The notes: generated from the sequence alone by a model not told the origin. A DNA stretch of 64,000 nt from Bacteroidota bacterium (GCA_016705125.1 JADIYW010000036.1:1-64000), one strand, 5' to 3'; numbered from the stretch's first letter, positions 18,147 to 27,578 are shown. Translations and numbers: made by a program.

Positions 18147-19052
18147 ATGAAAGGCGTTTTAATTACTGGCGGAACAGGACTTTTGGGCCGTAAAATAGCC
18201 GAAACACTTCATAATAAGGGATTTAGCGTCCATTTTTTGGGTAGGAAAGCATCAAAACAAGGCAAATTTCCTGTATTTGAATGGCAATACGAACAAGAAA
18301 AAATTGATGCTAAGGCTTTTGAAAACATACAGTACATAATTCACCTTGCCGGTGCCAATGTGGGTGAAGGAAGATGGACGGAGAAAAGAAAAATCGAAAT
18401 ATTGGAAAGCAGGGTTAATTCTGCCCATTTTTTGTTTGATTATATTCAAAAAAATAAGATTAAAATAGACTCCTTTGTTTCAGGTTCTGCAACTGGTTTT
18501 TATGGAGATACAGGCGATTATTTAAATACAGAAACCGACAAAAAGGGAATTGGATTTTTGGCAGATGTGTGTGATGAATGGGAAAAAGCTGCAAATAAAT
18601 TTGAAGCCTTAAATGCAAGGGTTGTAAAAATAAGAACAGGTGTCGTTTTGAGCCAAGAAGGAGGAGCATTGCCCAAAATAATACTTTCCTTAAAAGGAAA
18701 CATCGGCACCGTGCTTGGTTCGGGCAATCAATATTATTCGTGGATTCATATTGATGACATTGCAAATGTTTTTGTAGAAGCCATTCTAAACCCTAAAATG
18801 GAAGGAATATATAATGGTGTGTCGTCTCAGCCAGTCATATTCTCAGCCATAATTGATTCGGCAGCCAAGGCTATGCAAAAAAAACATTTGAACATTAAAG
18901 TACCTGCAATTGCACTCAAATTGGCCATGGGCGAACAATCGGCAATTGTATTAGACAGTTGTAATGCATCGGCTCAAAAAGTAATTGATACCGGCTTCCA
19001 ATTTCAATTTCAGAACATTGACGAAGCAATGAGGGATTTGGTGGGAGAATAA
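18147..19052 (+). CDS. TIGR01777 family NAD(P)-dependent epimerase-like protein
   Basis: An extended short-chain dehydrogenase/reductase with an N-terminal Rossmann nucleotide-binding motif (LITGGTGLLGRKIAETL, residues 5-21), HLAGANVGEGRWTEKRK and SGSATGFYGDTGD, all hallmarks of the TIGR01777 (YfcH/SulA-like) family. The C-terminal DUF1731-type segment follows (KVPAIALKLAMGEQSAIVLDS). Length (301 residues) is typical. The physiological substrate of this family is not established. The gene is monocistronic, divergent from the peptide transporter and convergent with recO. Confidence 0.9.
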   Translation: MKGVLITGGTGLLGRKIAETLHNKGFSVHFLGRKASKQGKFPVFEWQYEQEKIDAKAFENIQYIIHLAGANVGEGRWTEKRKIEILESRVNSAHFLFDYIQKNKIKIDSFVSGSATGFYGDTGDYLNTETDKKGIGFLADVCDEWEKAANKFEALNARVVKIRTGVVLSQEGGALPKIILSLKGNIGTVLGSGNQYYSWIHIDDIANVFVEAILNPKMEGIYNGVSSQPVIFSAIIDSAAKAMQKKHLNIKVPAIALKLAMGEQSAIVLDSCNASAQKVIDTGFQFQFQNIDEAMRDLVGE

Positions 19053-19102
19053 GCAATAGATTTAAAATTAAAAAAAATTTAAAAATACCGCCTTACCAAC
19101 CC

Positions 19103-19824
19103 TCACACCGCCAATATCTCCCTTAATATTTCATGAGAAGTTGGCATTGAAAAGCTGGGTACATGGAGCATAAAATAGACGAGCATTTTATCTAATACTA
19201 TTTTGCGTTCTACATTGTTCAATAAAGCCGTTTCGTCGCTTTTTCCATTCAAAAATTGCTCAATGCCTTTCCTCCACACTATTGTGTCTTCTTTCATCAA
19301 CAAAGACATTGTAAAATTGGGTTGGTGGGTAAATTCGCCTGCTTGTAAATCGAAATAATCTCCTCACAGATATTGGGAAAAAAACCTAATGTCATGCTTA
19401 TTTCAAATAAATAATGGATGGGAAAAAATACGCTTATCGGCTCTTTTCTATCTAAATAATTTAATCCATTTTTGGTAAAATCATACAACTCCTCATTGGC
19501 TTGTTTTTCGTGGCAACACTTCAGCAAAACCTCCACCATAAATATAGCGATGCTTTTGCGTTTGAAATCAAAATGTAAGGCATTGAAGATTACTTGTGGG
19601 TTGAATTCTTTAAGGCTCAAAAGGTTTTTTTGCTCCCTAAAATAAAGATCTAAATCTAATATCGTGAGTGGCTGCAACAAATTACCTTTCCCGTATTTGG
19701 AAGACCTTGCTCCTTTTACCATAAAGGTGAGCAAACCATGTTTTTTGGTAAATATGCGGGTAATTAGACTAGTATCTCCATATTTAATAGAAGATAAAAC
19801 GATACCTTCTGTTTTTTCTAACAT
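19103..19824 (-). pseudogene. recO: DNA repair protein RecO, split by a single frameshift
   Basis: RecO partners RecR in RecA loading. The N-terminal OB fold is intact from ATG 19824 (MLEKTEGIVLSSIKYGDTSLITRIFT) to NICEE. The frame then fails and runs into a stop near 19297. In another frame the family sequence resumes exactly there as DYFDLQAGEFTHQPNFTMSLLMKED and continues to ILAV at 19103. One added base around 19355-19366 would restore a RecO of about 240 residues, the normal length. Both halves keep family-like sequence, so a sequencing or assembly error is more likely than true loss. It starts three bases after the porZ stop and should be co-transcribed with it. Confidence 0.88.
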
Positions 19825-19826
19825 AA

Positions 19827-22118
19827 TTAATGGATTAACACAAACTTAGTTATTGCCTTTTCTTTTCCTGTGCCATCCAATGCAAATACGAGGTATACTC
19901 CAGTAGCTGCTCGCTCGCCACTCAGCAAGTTGCCATCCCAAATAGCTTGCCCTCCATTAGCGGTAGTTTGGTAAACCAAAGAGCCATTTATATCTGTAAT
20001 TTTTACCTCGGCATTATTTGGCAATCCTTTCACTGCTATTGGTCCTTGGTAATCAGGTCTTACTGGGTTAGGATATACAAACACTTCCGCTTTCCCTGCT
20101 TCGGTAAGTGTGGCATCGGTTCTATACGATATAATTCCTTTGTCTGTGCCAATATACAAATCGCCCGAATTGGGTTCAAATGCAAGACTTCTTATTTTAT
20201 TGGAAATAAGCGGACTATTGTCAACATTAAAATAGGAAATCGTTTTTAAGCCATCAGCCGAAATCAAAAATAAACCATTATTGGTGCCCACCCATTTTCT
20301 ATTGGCGGGGTCAACCAAAATCACTTTTACATTTTCATCTTCCAATAAATAATTACAAAAATTGGAAGTGTCTCCACGAGGAATACAAATACGGTCTGCA
20401 TCGCATTGTCTATCAAATACGGCATACGCACACCTTACGACAGTGATACCCTCTTCCGTTCCTACCCACATATCGCCTTCCAAATCCTTGGCTACACAGG
20501 TTACCGCATTGGTATGTAAGCCACCAGCACCTGGTGAAGTGGTATAGGTAATAATTCTGTCGTCGCCTAATTCATCTGGTGTGTTGGCTGGGTCGTACAC
20601 AATCAAACCATTTCCCTTATTTACCATCCAAATTTGATTATTTTCATCTACATCAATGCCCGTAAGTAGTCGGGTATTCATGGTATTATTTGAAATTGGG
20701 ATAAGTGTGCCATCTGCTTTTCTACAAACCAAAGGCGCATTTGAATAGGCATTCGTCATCCAAGTATTTCCGCTTTTATCGGAAGCAAAAGCGGTGATCG
20801 AAAATTTTTGAGAGCTAGTACTTGGTCTTTCTCTAATTACACTCGTTTCATCTGTTGGATTAAATTCAATTAGTCCATAATTAAATGAGCCGAACAAAAC
20901 TTTATTTTCAGAAGGCAATCCTTTAACAGATGCTAAATCAAGGTAATTTTGAATAGCAGGATAGGAAAAGGCACTGTAATTTTTCCAATTATAATTAATA
21001 GTTGAATAAAACCCACTTCTGAAAAATCCAGGATCCCAACGTTCTGTTATGGCGGCACCACCTGCATAAAGAGTGCCATTCAAAACATCCATTTTGCCTA
21101 CTGACTCGGAATTTGGTCCATTGGGTATATAGGGAAAATTACCAACTCCATCTGTAAAATTCAATCCTGTAAATAAATCGCTGTACCAAACTCTTCCCGC
21201 TTTATCAATTGCTGAAAAAACGGGTCTTTGTAATTGACTATTTCCATTATAATTCACAAAATTGCCATTTGAAAACGCTTTTACCCTTGCGGTTTGAACA
21301 TTGCTTCCATTATAAAACCATTGACAAATGAGTAATTTTCCTTCACTTTCGTTCAATGAAATAGTGTTCCAATTGGCCTCACTAAAAAAAACATTCCACG
21401 TAGTGCCGTCAAACTGATATATACTATTGTCAATCGAAGCATACATTTCGCCTTTATATTGAGCTATAGCTGAGGCTTCACTATTTGGTATACCGTCTAT
21501 GATATTAAAAGCCTTCCAATCTGCAAAATTGGCCAAATTAGTGGCTGCTTCTATTTTTCCTTGAAAAACACCTTGGCTAGTTGCTGCAAAAATTTCCATT
21601 TCATTTGCCCAAGTTGCCAATACATTATTTGTAGAGAGTCCATTTCCAGGATAATAGGTATCACTAATTTCTTCTTTTATTAAGTCTAACTTTAACAAAC
21701 CGAACCCTGCAGATAAGTAAGCTATTCCATTATGCACAAAAATATGGTTGATCTTTTTATCTCCCACAATTATTTTATTTTTTATATCGGGCAAATTAAT
21801 TACACGCCCATTTTTTATGATATCCAAATTTGAATTATTATAGGCTATCACCAAAATGTTATTTATGGAATCAAAACCGATTTTTGAAACACCAACATCC
21901 GACAAACCATTTGATTTTGAATAAGTTGTGATAGAAAAATTATCTAAATCCATTTTAAAAACACTCATCAAGCTAGCGCTATAAATTTCGCTTTTACCCA
22001 TAGCTAAAGAGGAGGAAATTGAATAAGGATGATGTGTTTTCCAAGAACCAATTACACTATTCTGACTCCAAGCTTTTGAAACAAAAAACAATAACAAACA
22101 AACAAACAATCTGATCAT
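19827..22118 (-). CDS. porZ: type IX secretion system protein PorZ-like, double beta-propeller with CTD
   Basis: PorZ is a surface component of the T9SS attachment complex that helps deliver A-LPS to sortase PorU. This 763-residue protein has a signal peptide (ending KAWSQ), an N-terminal propeller with the PorZ pattern (WKTHHPYSISSSLAMGKSEI, SKSNGLSDVGVSKI, VGDKKINHIFVHNGIAYLSA) and a second propeller of two-component-regulator-type repeats (VDENNQIWMVNKGNGLIVYD, DMWVGTEEGI, KWVGTNNGLF, LYIGTDKGII). It ends in a type A sorting domain (VYPNPVRPDYQGPIAVKGLP ending FVLIH). The domain order and length fit PorZ rather than a generic propeller cargo. It directly precedes recO on the same strand. 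Confidence 0.82.
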   Translation of the reverse strand: MIRLFVCLLLFFVSKAWSQNSVIGSWKTHHPYSISSSLAMGKSEIYSASLMSVFKMDLDNFSITTYSKSNGLSDVGVSKIGFDSINNILVIAYNNSNLDIIKNGRVINLPDIKNKIIVGDKKINHIFVHNGIAYLSAGFGLLKLDLIKEEISDTYYPGNGLSTNNVLATWANEMEIFAATSQGVFQGKIEAATNLANFADWKAFNIIDGIPNSEASAIAQYKGEMYASIDNSIYQFDGTTWNVFFSEANWNTISLNESEGKLLICQWFYNGSNVQTARVKAFSNGNFVNYNGNSQLQRPVFSAIDKAGRVWYSDLFTGLNFTDGVGNFPYIPNGPNSESVGKMDVLNGTLYAGGAAITERWDPGFFRSGFYSTINYNWKNYSAFSYPAIQNYLDLASVKGLPSENKVLFGSFNYGLIEFNPTDETSVIRERPSTSSQKFSITAFASDKSGNTWMTNAYSNAPLVCRKADGTLIPISNNTMNTRLLTGIDVDENNQIWMVNKGNGLIVYDPANTPDELGDDRIITYTTSPGAGGLHTNAVTCVAKDLEGDMWVGTEEGITVVRCAYAVFDRQCDADRICIPRGDTSNFCNYLLEDENVKVILVDPANRKWVGTNNGLFLISADGLKTISYFNVDNSPLISNKIRSLAFEPNSGDLYIGTDKGIISYRTDATLTEAGKAEVFVYPNPVRPDYQGPIAVKGLPNNAEVKITDINGSLVYQTTANGGQAIWDGNLLSGERAATGVYLVFALDGTGKEKAITKFVLIH

Positions 22119-22122
22119 AAAC

Positions 22123-22130
22123 CAAAAGTA
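22123..22130 (-). promoter_or_regulatory. -7 promoter element of porZ-recO
   Basis: Reverse strand TACTTTTG matches TAnnTTTG and ends four bases before the porZ ATG, predicting a leaderless or nearly leaderless transcript. No -33 TTTG is visible. Confidence 0.4.
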
Positions 22131-22157
22131 AAAAAAATAAACGAATCGTGATATAAA

Positions 22158-22202
22158 AGATTCAAGATTGTTAGATTCAAGACAATTAGATTCAAGATTA
22201 AT
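22158..22202. repeat. three tandem 15-bp repeats
   Basis: Three head-to-tail units of 15 bases, all beginning AGATTCAAGA: 22158-22172, 22173-22187 and 22188-22202. The last five bases of each unit vary. They lie in the 246-base gap between the divergent porZ and ileS genes, upstream of both predicted -7 elements. Too few and too short for a CRISPR; could be a slippage-prone spacer or regulator-binding array. Confidence 0.75.
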
Positions 22203-22320
22203 AGATGCTTAAAAATGCTCAGGCCAAAATCATTATTCTGAATTTCCTTTTTGAGCAAAAGATTAATAATCATTTCATTTCCAAATGAGCATAAAAATCC
22301 TAATATTTTTCTTAATTGTT

Positions 22321-22328
22321 TATTTTTG
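22321..22328 (+). promoter_or_regulatory. -7 promoter element of ileS operon
   Basis: TATTTTTG matches TAnnTTTG, 36 bases before the ileS ATG. No convincing TTTG lies 17-23 bases upstream. Confidence 0.4.
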
Positions 22329-22364
22329 CACAGAATTTAAGAAAACCCAAAAATAGTCAATAAT

Positions 22365-25300
22365 ATGAGCGAGCAAAAAACACATTTTAAAGAGCATAAA
22401 AATATTTCTCCAATAGCAATTGAGGAGCAAATATTAGCGTTTTGGGATAAAGAAGATATTTTTAAAAAAAGCATCGATACCAGAGCTGGTAAACCAGCAT
22501 TCGTTTTTTATGAAGGGCCACCTTCAGCCAACGGAATGCCAGGCATACATCACGTATTATCCCGAACGATAAAAGATATTTTTTGCAGATATAAAACCTT
22601 AAAAGGTTTTCAGGTAAACAGAAAAGGCGGATGGGACACACATGGATTGCCAGTAGAATTGTCGGTTGAAAAATCGTTGGGTATTACCAAAAAAGATATA
22701 GGCACGACCATTTCTATTGCAGATTATAATAAAAAGTGTAGAGAAGAGGTTTTAAAGTACAAAGATTCGTGGGATGAAATAACCAAAAGAACAGGGTATT
22801 GGGTTGACCTCGACAATCCATATATAACTTTTGAAAATTATTATATCGAATCCCTTTGGGCACTTATAAAAATGTTGTACCAAAAAAATTATTTGTACAA
22901 AGGATTAAAAATACAGCCTTACTCTCCTGCCGCTGGCACTGGATTAAGTTCGGCAGAATTAAATATGCCTGGCTGCTATAGAGATGTAAAAGATACTTCT
23001 GCAATAGCTCAATTTAAAATAATCAAAAACGAAAAATCTAATTTCCTTTTCCAACAAGAAAACGAACAAGTTTACTTTTTGGCATGGACAACTACGCCTT
23101 GGACCTTGCCATCAAATACCGCATTGGCGCTTGGAGCAAAGATTGATTATATAAAAGTACGCACTTTTAATCCTTACACCTTTGCGCCAGTAAGTGTTAT
23201 TTTGGCAAAAGCATTATGTGAAAAATATTTCAAACCCGAAAATGCTGCTTTAAAACTAGCCGACTATACACCAGGAGATAAAATAATCCCATTTGAATTT
23301 GACATAGAAACAAAAGGAAAAGATTTAAAGAACATTGATTATGAACAACTAATGCCTTATGAGCAACCAGAAACAGGCGATGCTTTTAAAGTGGTATTGG
23401 GCGATTTTGTAAGTACCGAAGATGGAACTGGTATTGTACATATCGCACCTAGTTTTGGAGCCGACGACATGAAAGTAGCTGCAGAAAACGGAATAGGCGC
23501 GTTAACTTTAGTAGACAAGCAAGGCAAATTTGTAGCATCAGTTATTGATTTTGCTGGAGAATATGTGAAAGAAGCTTATTTGTCAGATGCCGAAAAGGAA
23601 ATAGAAAAAGCAAAACAAGGCAGAGAAAAATATTTATCCGTAGATGAAAGAATAACCATAAAGCTAAAGCAAGAGAATAAATGTTTTAAATCTGAAAAAT
23701 ACGAGCACAATTATCCTCACTGCTGGCGTACAGATAAGCCGATACTTTATTATCCATTAGATAGTTGGTTTATAAAAGTAACTGCTGTAAAAGATCGGAT
23801 GATTGAATTAAACAAAACGATTAACTGGAAACCTGCAAGTACTGGCGAAGGAAGATTTGGGATGTGGCTCGAGAATTTAGTAGATTGGAACCTTTCAAGA
23901 ACTCGTTTTTGGGGTACGCCTTTGCCAATTTGGCGAACTGAAGATGGAGCGGAGGAAATTTGCATTGGTTCGATTGAAGAATTGACCAGCGAATATTTGA
24001 AAGCACGATCAAGCGGATTTAATAAGGATTCGAAATATGAAATAAAAGACGGTAAACTTGATATCGATTTACACAAACCGTTTGTGGATGATCTAATATT
24101 AGTTTCGAATTCGGGGCAAGCCATGAAAAGAGAACCTGAATTAATAGATGTATGGTTCGACTCGGGCGCTATGCCTTATGCGCAATGGCATTATCCGATT
24201 GCAAACGAATCAAAATTTAAGGAAAATTTTCCTGCTGATTTTATTGCGGAGGGAGTAGACCAAACGAGAGGATGGTTTTATACATTACATGCATTAAGCG
24301 TTATGCTTTTTGATTCTATTGCTTACAAAAATGTAGTGTCTAATGGATTAGTGCTGGATAAAAATGGCAATAAAATGTCTAAAAGGCTAGGAAATGCAGC
24401 CGATCCTTTTGAAACCGTAGCCAAATATGGTGCCGATGCCACTCGGTGGTATATGATTTCGAATAGCCAACCATGGGATAATTTGAAATTTGATACCGAT
24501 GGAATTGAGGAAGTAAATCGAAAATTATATGGCACATTATACAATACTTATGCTTTCTTTGCTTTATATGCTAATATAGATAATTTTGGTGCACATGAAA
24601 AAGTAGTTCCCTTAAATGAAAGACCTGAAATAGACCGATGGATAATTTCAGTTTTGAATAGCTTGATAAAAGAAGTGGATACTTGTTATGGCGATTATGA
24701 GCCAACAAAAGCCACTCGAGCCATCCAAACTTTTATATCAGACCATTTAAGCAATTGGTATGTTAGATTATGTAGACGTAGATTTTGGAAAGGTGAATAC
24801 GAAGCAGACAAAATAGCTGCCTATCAGACCCTTTACCATTGTTTGGAAACGCTAACTATATTAATGGCACCAGTAGCACCTTTTTATAGTGATTACTTAT
24901 ATAAAATTTTAAATAAAGATAGCGATAAAGCAATTTCAGTACATTTAAGCGACTTTCCTTTGGTGGATGAAACAGCCATAGATAAAGACCTAGAAGAGCG
25001 GATGGAATTGGCTCAAAACATATCATCAATGGTACTTAGTTTGCGCAAAAAAGAAGTAATAAAAGTACGTCAACCATTACAAAAAATAATGATTCCAGTT
25101 ATAAGTGAAGGATTAGTGGAAAAGATAGAAAAGGTAAAAGAGCTGATTTTATCTGAAGTAAATGTAAAAGAAATTCAATATGTTAGTGACACTTCGGGAA
25201 TTGTAAAGAAAAGAATTAAGCCTAATTTTAAGGTATTGGGAAAAAAATTGGGTGGGCAAATGAAATTGGTTGGAGATGTCATTAATACATTTGGTCAAAC

Positions 25301-25727
25301 AGAAATTCAGCAAATAGAAGCCCAAGGTCTGCTAAACATTATACTTGATGGGCAAAGCTATTCTTTATTACTTTCAGAGGTAGAAATCATTTCTGATGAT
25401 ATTGAAGGCTGGTTAGTCGTATCTGAAAATGGCATAACCGTTGCTTTAGACATACACTTAAGCGATACATTAATCAATGAAGGTATTGCTCGTGAACTAG
25501 TAAATAAAATACAAAACGAACGAAAAGATGCTGATTTTTTCGTTACTGACAATATCAAAATTACTGTTGAAGAAAATGAAGTAATCGCCAATGCTATTAA
25601 TGAATATAAAGATTACATTTGCGGTGAAACTTTAGCCAATGAGTTACTGTTAAGGAAAACATTTAAGGAAGGAAAAATAATTGAAATAAACGAACACCAA
25701 GTTCACATTCTAATAGAAAAGATATAA
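22365..25727 (+). CDS. ileS: isoleucyl-tRNA synthetase
   Basis: Class I aminoacyl-tRNA synthetase charging tRNA-Ile. The HIGH position near residue 60 reads PGIHH within GPPSANGMPGIHH, and the second signature is NKMSKRLGN. WDTHGLPVELSVEK and the CP1 editing domain (WTTTPWTLPSNTAL, DGTGIVHIAPSFGADD) are complete. The 1120-residue length and long C-terminal region fit the larger, eukaryote-like IleS form common in Bacteroidota rather than the 930-residue E. coli form. It heads an operon with a DksA-like gene (4-base gap) and lspA. Confidence 0.96.
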   Translation: MSEQKTHFKEHKNISPIAIEEQILAFWDKEDIFKKSIDTRAGKPAFVFYEGPPSANGMPGIHHVLSRTIKDIFCRYKTLKGFQVNRKGGWDTHGLPVELSVEKSLGITKKDIGTTISIADYNKKCREEVLKYKDSWDEITKRTGYWVDLDNPYITFENYYIESLWALIKMLYQKNYLYKGLKIQPYSPAAGTGLSSAELNMPGCYRDVKDTSAIAQFKIIKNEKSNFLFQQENEQVYFLAWTTTPWTLPSNTALALGAKIDYIKVRTFNPYTFAPVSVILAKALCEKYFKPENAALKLADYTPGDKIIPFEFDIETKGKDLKNIDYEQLMPYEQPETGDAFKVVLGDFVSTEDGTGIVHIAPSFGADDMKVAAENGIGALTLVDKQGKFVASVIDFAGEYVKEAYLSDAEKEIEKAKQGREKYLSVDERITIKLKQENKCFKSEKYEHNYPHCWRTDKPILYYPLDSWFIKVTAVKDRMIELNKTINWKPASTGEGRFGMWLENLVDWNLSRTRFWGTPLPIWRTEDGAEEICIGSIEELTSEYLKARSSGFNKDSKYEIKDGKLDIDLHKPFVDDLILVSNSGQAMKREPELIDVWFDSGAMPYAQWHYPIANESKFKENFPADFIAEGVDQTRGWFYTLHALSVMLFDSIAYKNVVSNGLVLDKNGNKMSKRLGNAADPFETVAKYGADATRWYMISNSQPWDNLKFDTDGIEEVNRKLYGTLYNTYAFFALYANIDNFGAHEKVVPLNERPEIDRWIISVLNSLIKEVDTCYGDYEPTKATRAIQTFISDHLSNWYVRLCRRRFWKGEYEADKIAAYQTLYHCLETLTILMAPVAPFYSDYLYKILNKDSDKAISVHLSDFPLVDETAIDKDLEERMELAQNISSMVLSLRKKEVIKVRQPLQKIMIPVISEGLVEKIEKVKELILSEVNVKEIQYVSDTSGIVKKRIKPNFKVLGKKLGGQMKLVGDVINTFGQTEIQQIEAQGLLNIILDGQSYSLLLSEVEIISDDIEGWLVVSENGITVALDIHLSDTLINEGIARELVNKIQNERKDADFFVTDNIKITVEENEVIANAINEYKDYICGETLANELLLRKTFKEGKIIEINEHQVHILIEKI

Positions 25728-25731
25728 TAAT

Positions 25732-26091
25732 ATGGAAAAAAACAGATACAGTGATGCAGAATTAAGCGAATTTAAAGCACTAATTACAGAAAAAATAAAT
25801 ATTGCAAAAGCGCAGTTAAATTCATATCAGGCACAAATGAAGTCTACCTCGCAAAATGACGAAAAGATGATTAGTTTGGATGATGGGTCAATTACTTTGG
25901 AGAAAGAAAGTTTGAATCTTTATGCTTCCAGAGAATTGAAATTGATTCAGAACTTGGAAAAAGCATTGATAAGAATTGAAAACAAAACCTATGGCATTTG
26001 TAGAGAAACAGGAGTATTGATTCCTAAAGCTAGACTAATGTTGGTGCCACATGCGACATTAAGTATAGAAGCAAAAAACGCACAAAAATAA
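25732..26091 (+). CDS. TraR/DksA-family protein with incomplete zinc finger
   Basis: A 119-residue protein with an N-terminal alpha-helical coiled-coil region (residues 1-85) and the C-terminal DksA/TraR signature YGICRETGVLIPKARLMLVP. Only the first of the four usual zinc cysteines remains: the other positions read Thr, His/Ala and Ala-type residues (CRETG and PHATLSIEAK). This form is usual between ileS and lspA in Bacteroidota, from family knowledge. DksA proteins act in the RNA polymerase secondary channel with ppGpp; whether this variant does is unknown. It lies 4 bases after ileS and 6 before lspA. Confidence 0.85.
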   Translation: MEKNRYSDAELSEFKALITEKINIAKAQLNSYQAQMKSTSQNDEKMISLDDGSITLEKESLNLYASRELKLIQNLEKALIRIENKTYGICRETGVLIPKARLMLVPHATLSIEAKNAQK

Positions 26092-26097
26092 ATTACA

Positions 26098-26769
26098 TTG
26101 AAACAGAAGAGAATTTTAGTTGTATCGGTGATATTATTGGTTTTATTAGTTGACCAATTATTGAAATTTTGGGTAAAATTGAATATGCAAATTGGTGATG
26201 AGATAATGCTATTCGGAAATTGGGGCAGATTGCACTTTATTGAAAACAAAGGAATGGCCTTTGGGATGGAGTTTGGTGGCAACTATGGCAAACTATTACT
26301 CACCATATTTAGACTTATTGCGGTTGGTGTTCTAAGTTATGTAATCCGTAATCAGATAAAAATAAAAGCGCATTTTGGTTTTCTTATTGCCCTTTCTTTA
26401 ATCCTTGCTGGTGCATTGGGAAATATTATAGACAGTATCTTTTATGGTGTAATATTTAATGACAGTTATGGACAGATAGCGCAACTTATGCCTAGCACTG
26501 GAGGATATGGGGCTTGGTTTCAGGGACATGTTGTAGACATGCTTTACTTCCCATTAATTGATACCCATTGGCCTTCATGGATGCCATTTTTGGGAGGCAA
26601 ATCCCTATCTTTTTTCGATCCTATATTTAATATCGCAGATAGTTCTATATCTACAGGCGTTTTTTCCATTCTAATTTTTCAAGGCATCTTTTTTAAGGAA
26701 AAAGAAATTGAGAAAGTAGTAGATGAATCTTTCAACATAACAGAAAACAGTTTAGAGAAAGAGGGATAA
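26098..26769 (+). CDS. lspA: lipoprotein signal peptidase LspA (signal peptidase II)
   Basis: Inner-membrane aspartyl protease that removes lipoprotein signal peptides after diacylglyceryl transfer. Four membrane helices are visible. Conserved blocks are VDQLLKFWVK, ENKGMAFGM, GALGNIIDSIFYGVIF (first catalytic Asp) and FNIADSSI (second). At 223 residues it is longer than the 165-residue E. coli enzyme because of an extended loop between the catalytic blocks (about 125-175), seen in Bacteroidota. The start is TTG 26098: the next ATG lies beyond the first helix, so TTG is required. Final gene of the ileS operon. Substrates in this window include the DUF4412 and peptide-binding lipoproteins. Confidence 0.94.
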   Translation: MKQKRILVVSVILLVLLVDQLLKFWVKLNMQIGDEIMLFGNWGRLHFIENKGMAFGMEFGGNYGKLLLTIFRLIAVGVLSYVIRNQIKIKAHFGFLIALSLILAGALGNIIDSIFYGVIFNDSYGQIAQLMPSTGGYGAWFQGHVVDMLYFPLIDTHWPSWMPFLGGKSLSFFDPIFNIADSSISTGVFSILIFQGIFFKEKEIEKVVDESFNITENSLEKEG

Positions 26770-26795
26770 TAATTTCCCCCTTTCCCTCCAAACTA

Positions 26796-27578
26796 TTATT
26801 TTCCTATTTTTTTCTTCATTTCTTCCATCATTTGGCTCATGTCTTGCACCTTATAGCCATCTGTGCTAAATAATTTGGCGTCGGGTTGGCCTTGTTTGAT
26901 ATTTGTGAATTTCATTGTGATTTCTTCCGATTCTCCCGTATTTTTTAATTTGGCTTCCAATACAAATCCTTTCATTTTTTTCATCTGGTAGCCAAATGGA
27001 TCTTTCCCTTTGTCGCCACCATTCATTGATGACATTAATCCAGCTAAGCTTCCTTTTATTTCTTTTGTAATCCAGAATTCATAGACACCATCTTTACTTG
27101 TAACTATATATTTTCTACACTTAAACCCTTCAATGTCTTTTGTTTCGCCCGTTTTGTCAATTTTCACATCCACATCTATCGCTGAATCCTTATCCATAAA
27201 GTCTGTCATATCCGGAATTTTGGTTACCATTGCCTGCATCGATGTTGCATCCAGCATCGTAATCGTTTTTTGATTAGGGTCAAAAATCATATTCATTTGC
27301 TTGCCTACCTCTGCGCCCATTTCCATTTTGATGGCCAATTTTTCTCCATTTGAGTAATAAGTCATAGTCGGCAAATCTTTGCTCTCTCCTTCTTTATTAG
27401 ACGACATCGACATATCGACACTTCCAATAAAAACTTCTGATGGATCAAAATCGGCATCATCATCTGTTTCTCCGTTTGCAGAAATAGTGCCATCCGAATT
27501 TTCTGCATTTTGTTTACATCCCTGTAAAATCAATAGATTTATGGACAAAACCATAAATAAGAAACTCATTTTTTTCAT
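26796..27578 (-). CDS. DUF4412-like lipoprotein
   Basis: A 260-residue secreted lipoprotein with signal peptide and lipobox LILQGC at about residues 16-21. An acidic linker follows (ETDDDADFDPSE), then a domain rich in strands and methionines: YYSNGEKLAIKMEM, IFDPNQKTITMLD, EGFKCRKYIVTSKDGVYEFWI. This layout matches DUF4412, a domain of unknown function in Bacteroidota envelope proteins, related in plan to outer-membrane lipoprotein-sorting-like folds. It is a single gene convergent with lspA. No function can be assigned. Confidence 0.75.
   Translation of the reverse strand: MKKMSFLFMVLSINLLILQGCKQNAENSDGTISANGETDDDADFDPSEVFIGSVDMSMSSNKEGESKDLPTMTYYSNGEKLAIKMEMGAEVGKQMNMIFDPNQKTITMLDATSMQAMVTKIPDMTDFMDKDSAIDVDVKIDKTGETKDIEGFKCRKYIVTSKDGVYEFWITKEIKGSLAGLMSSMNGGDKGKDPFGYQMKKMKGFVLEAKLKNTGESEEITMKFTNIKQGQPDAKLFSTDGYKVQDMSQMMEEMKKKIGK

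Noticed and set aside
22158..22202. Possible CRISPR array
   Set aside because: Units are tandem with no unique spacers, only three copies, and no cas genes are present.
22203..22364. T-box riboswitch upstream of ileS
   Set aside because: The leader after the predicted start is under 40 bases, with no specifier or antiterminator structure.
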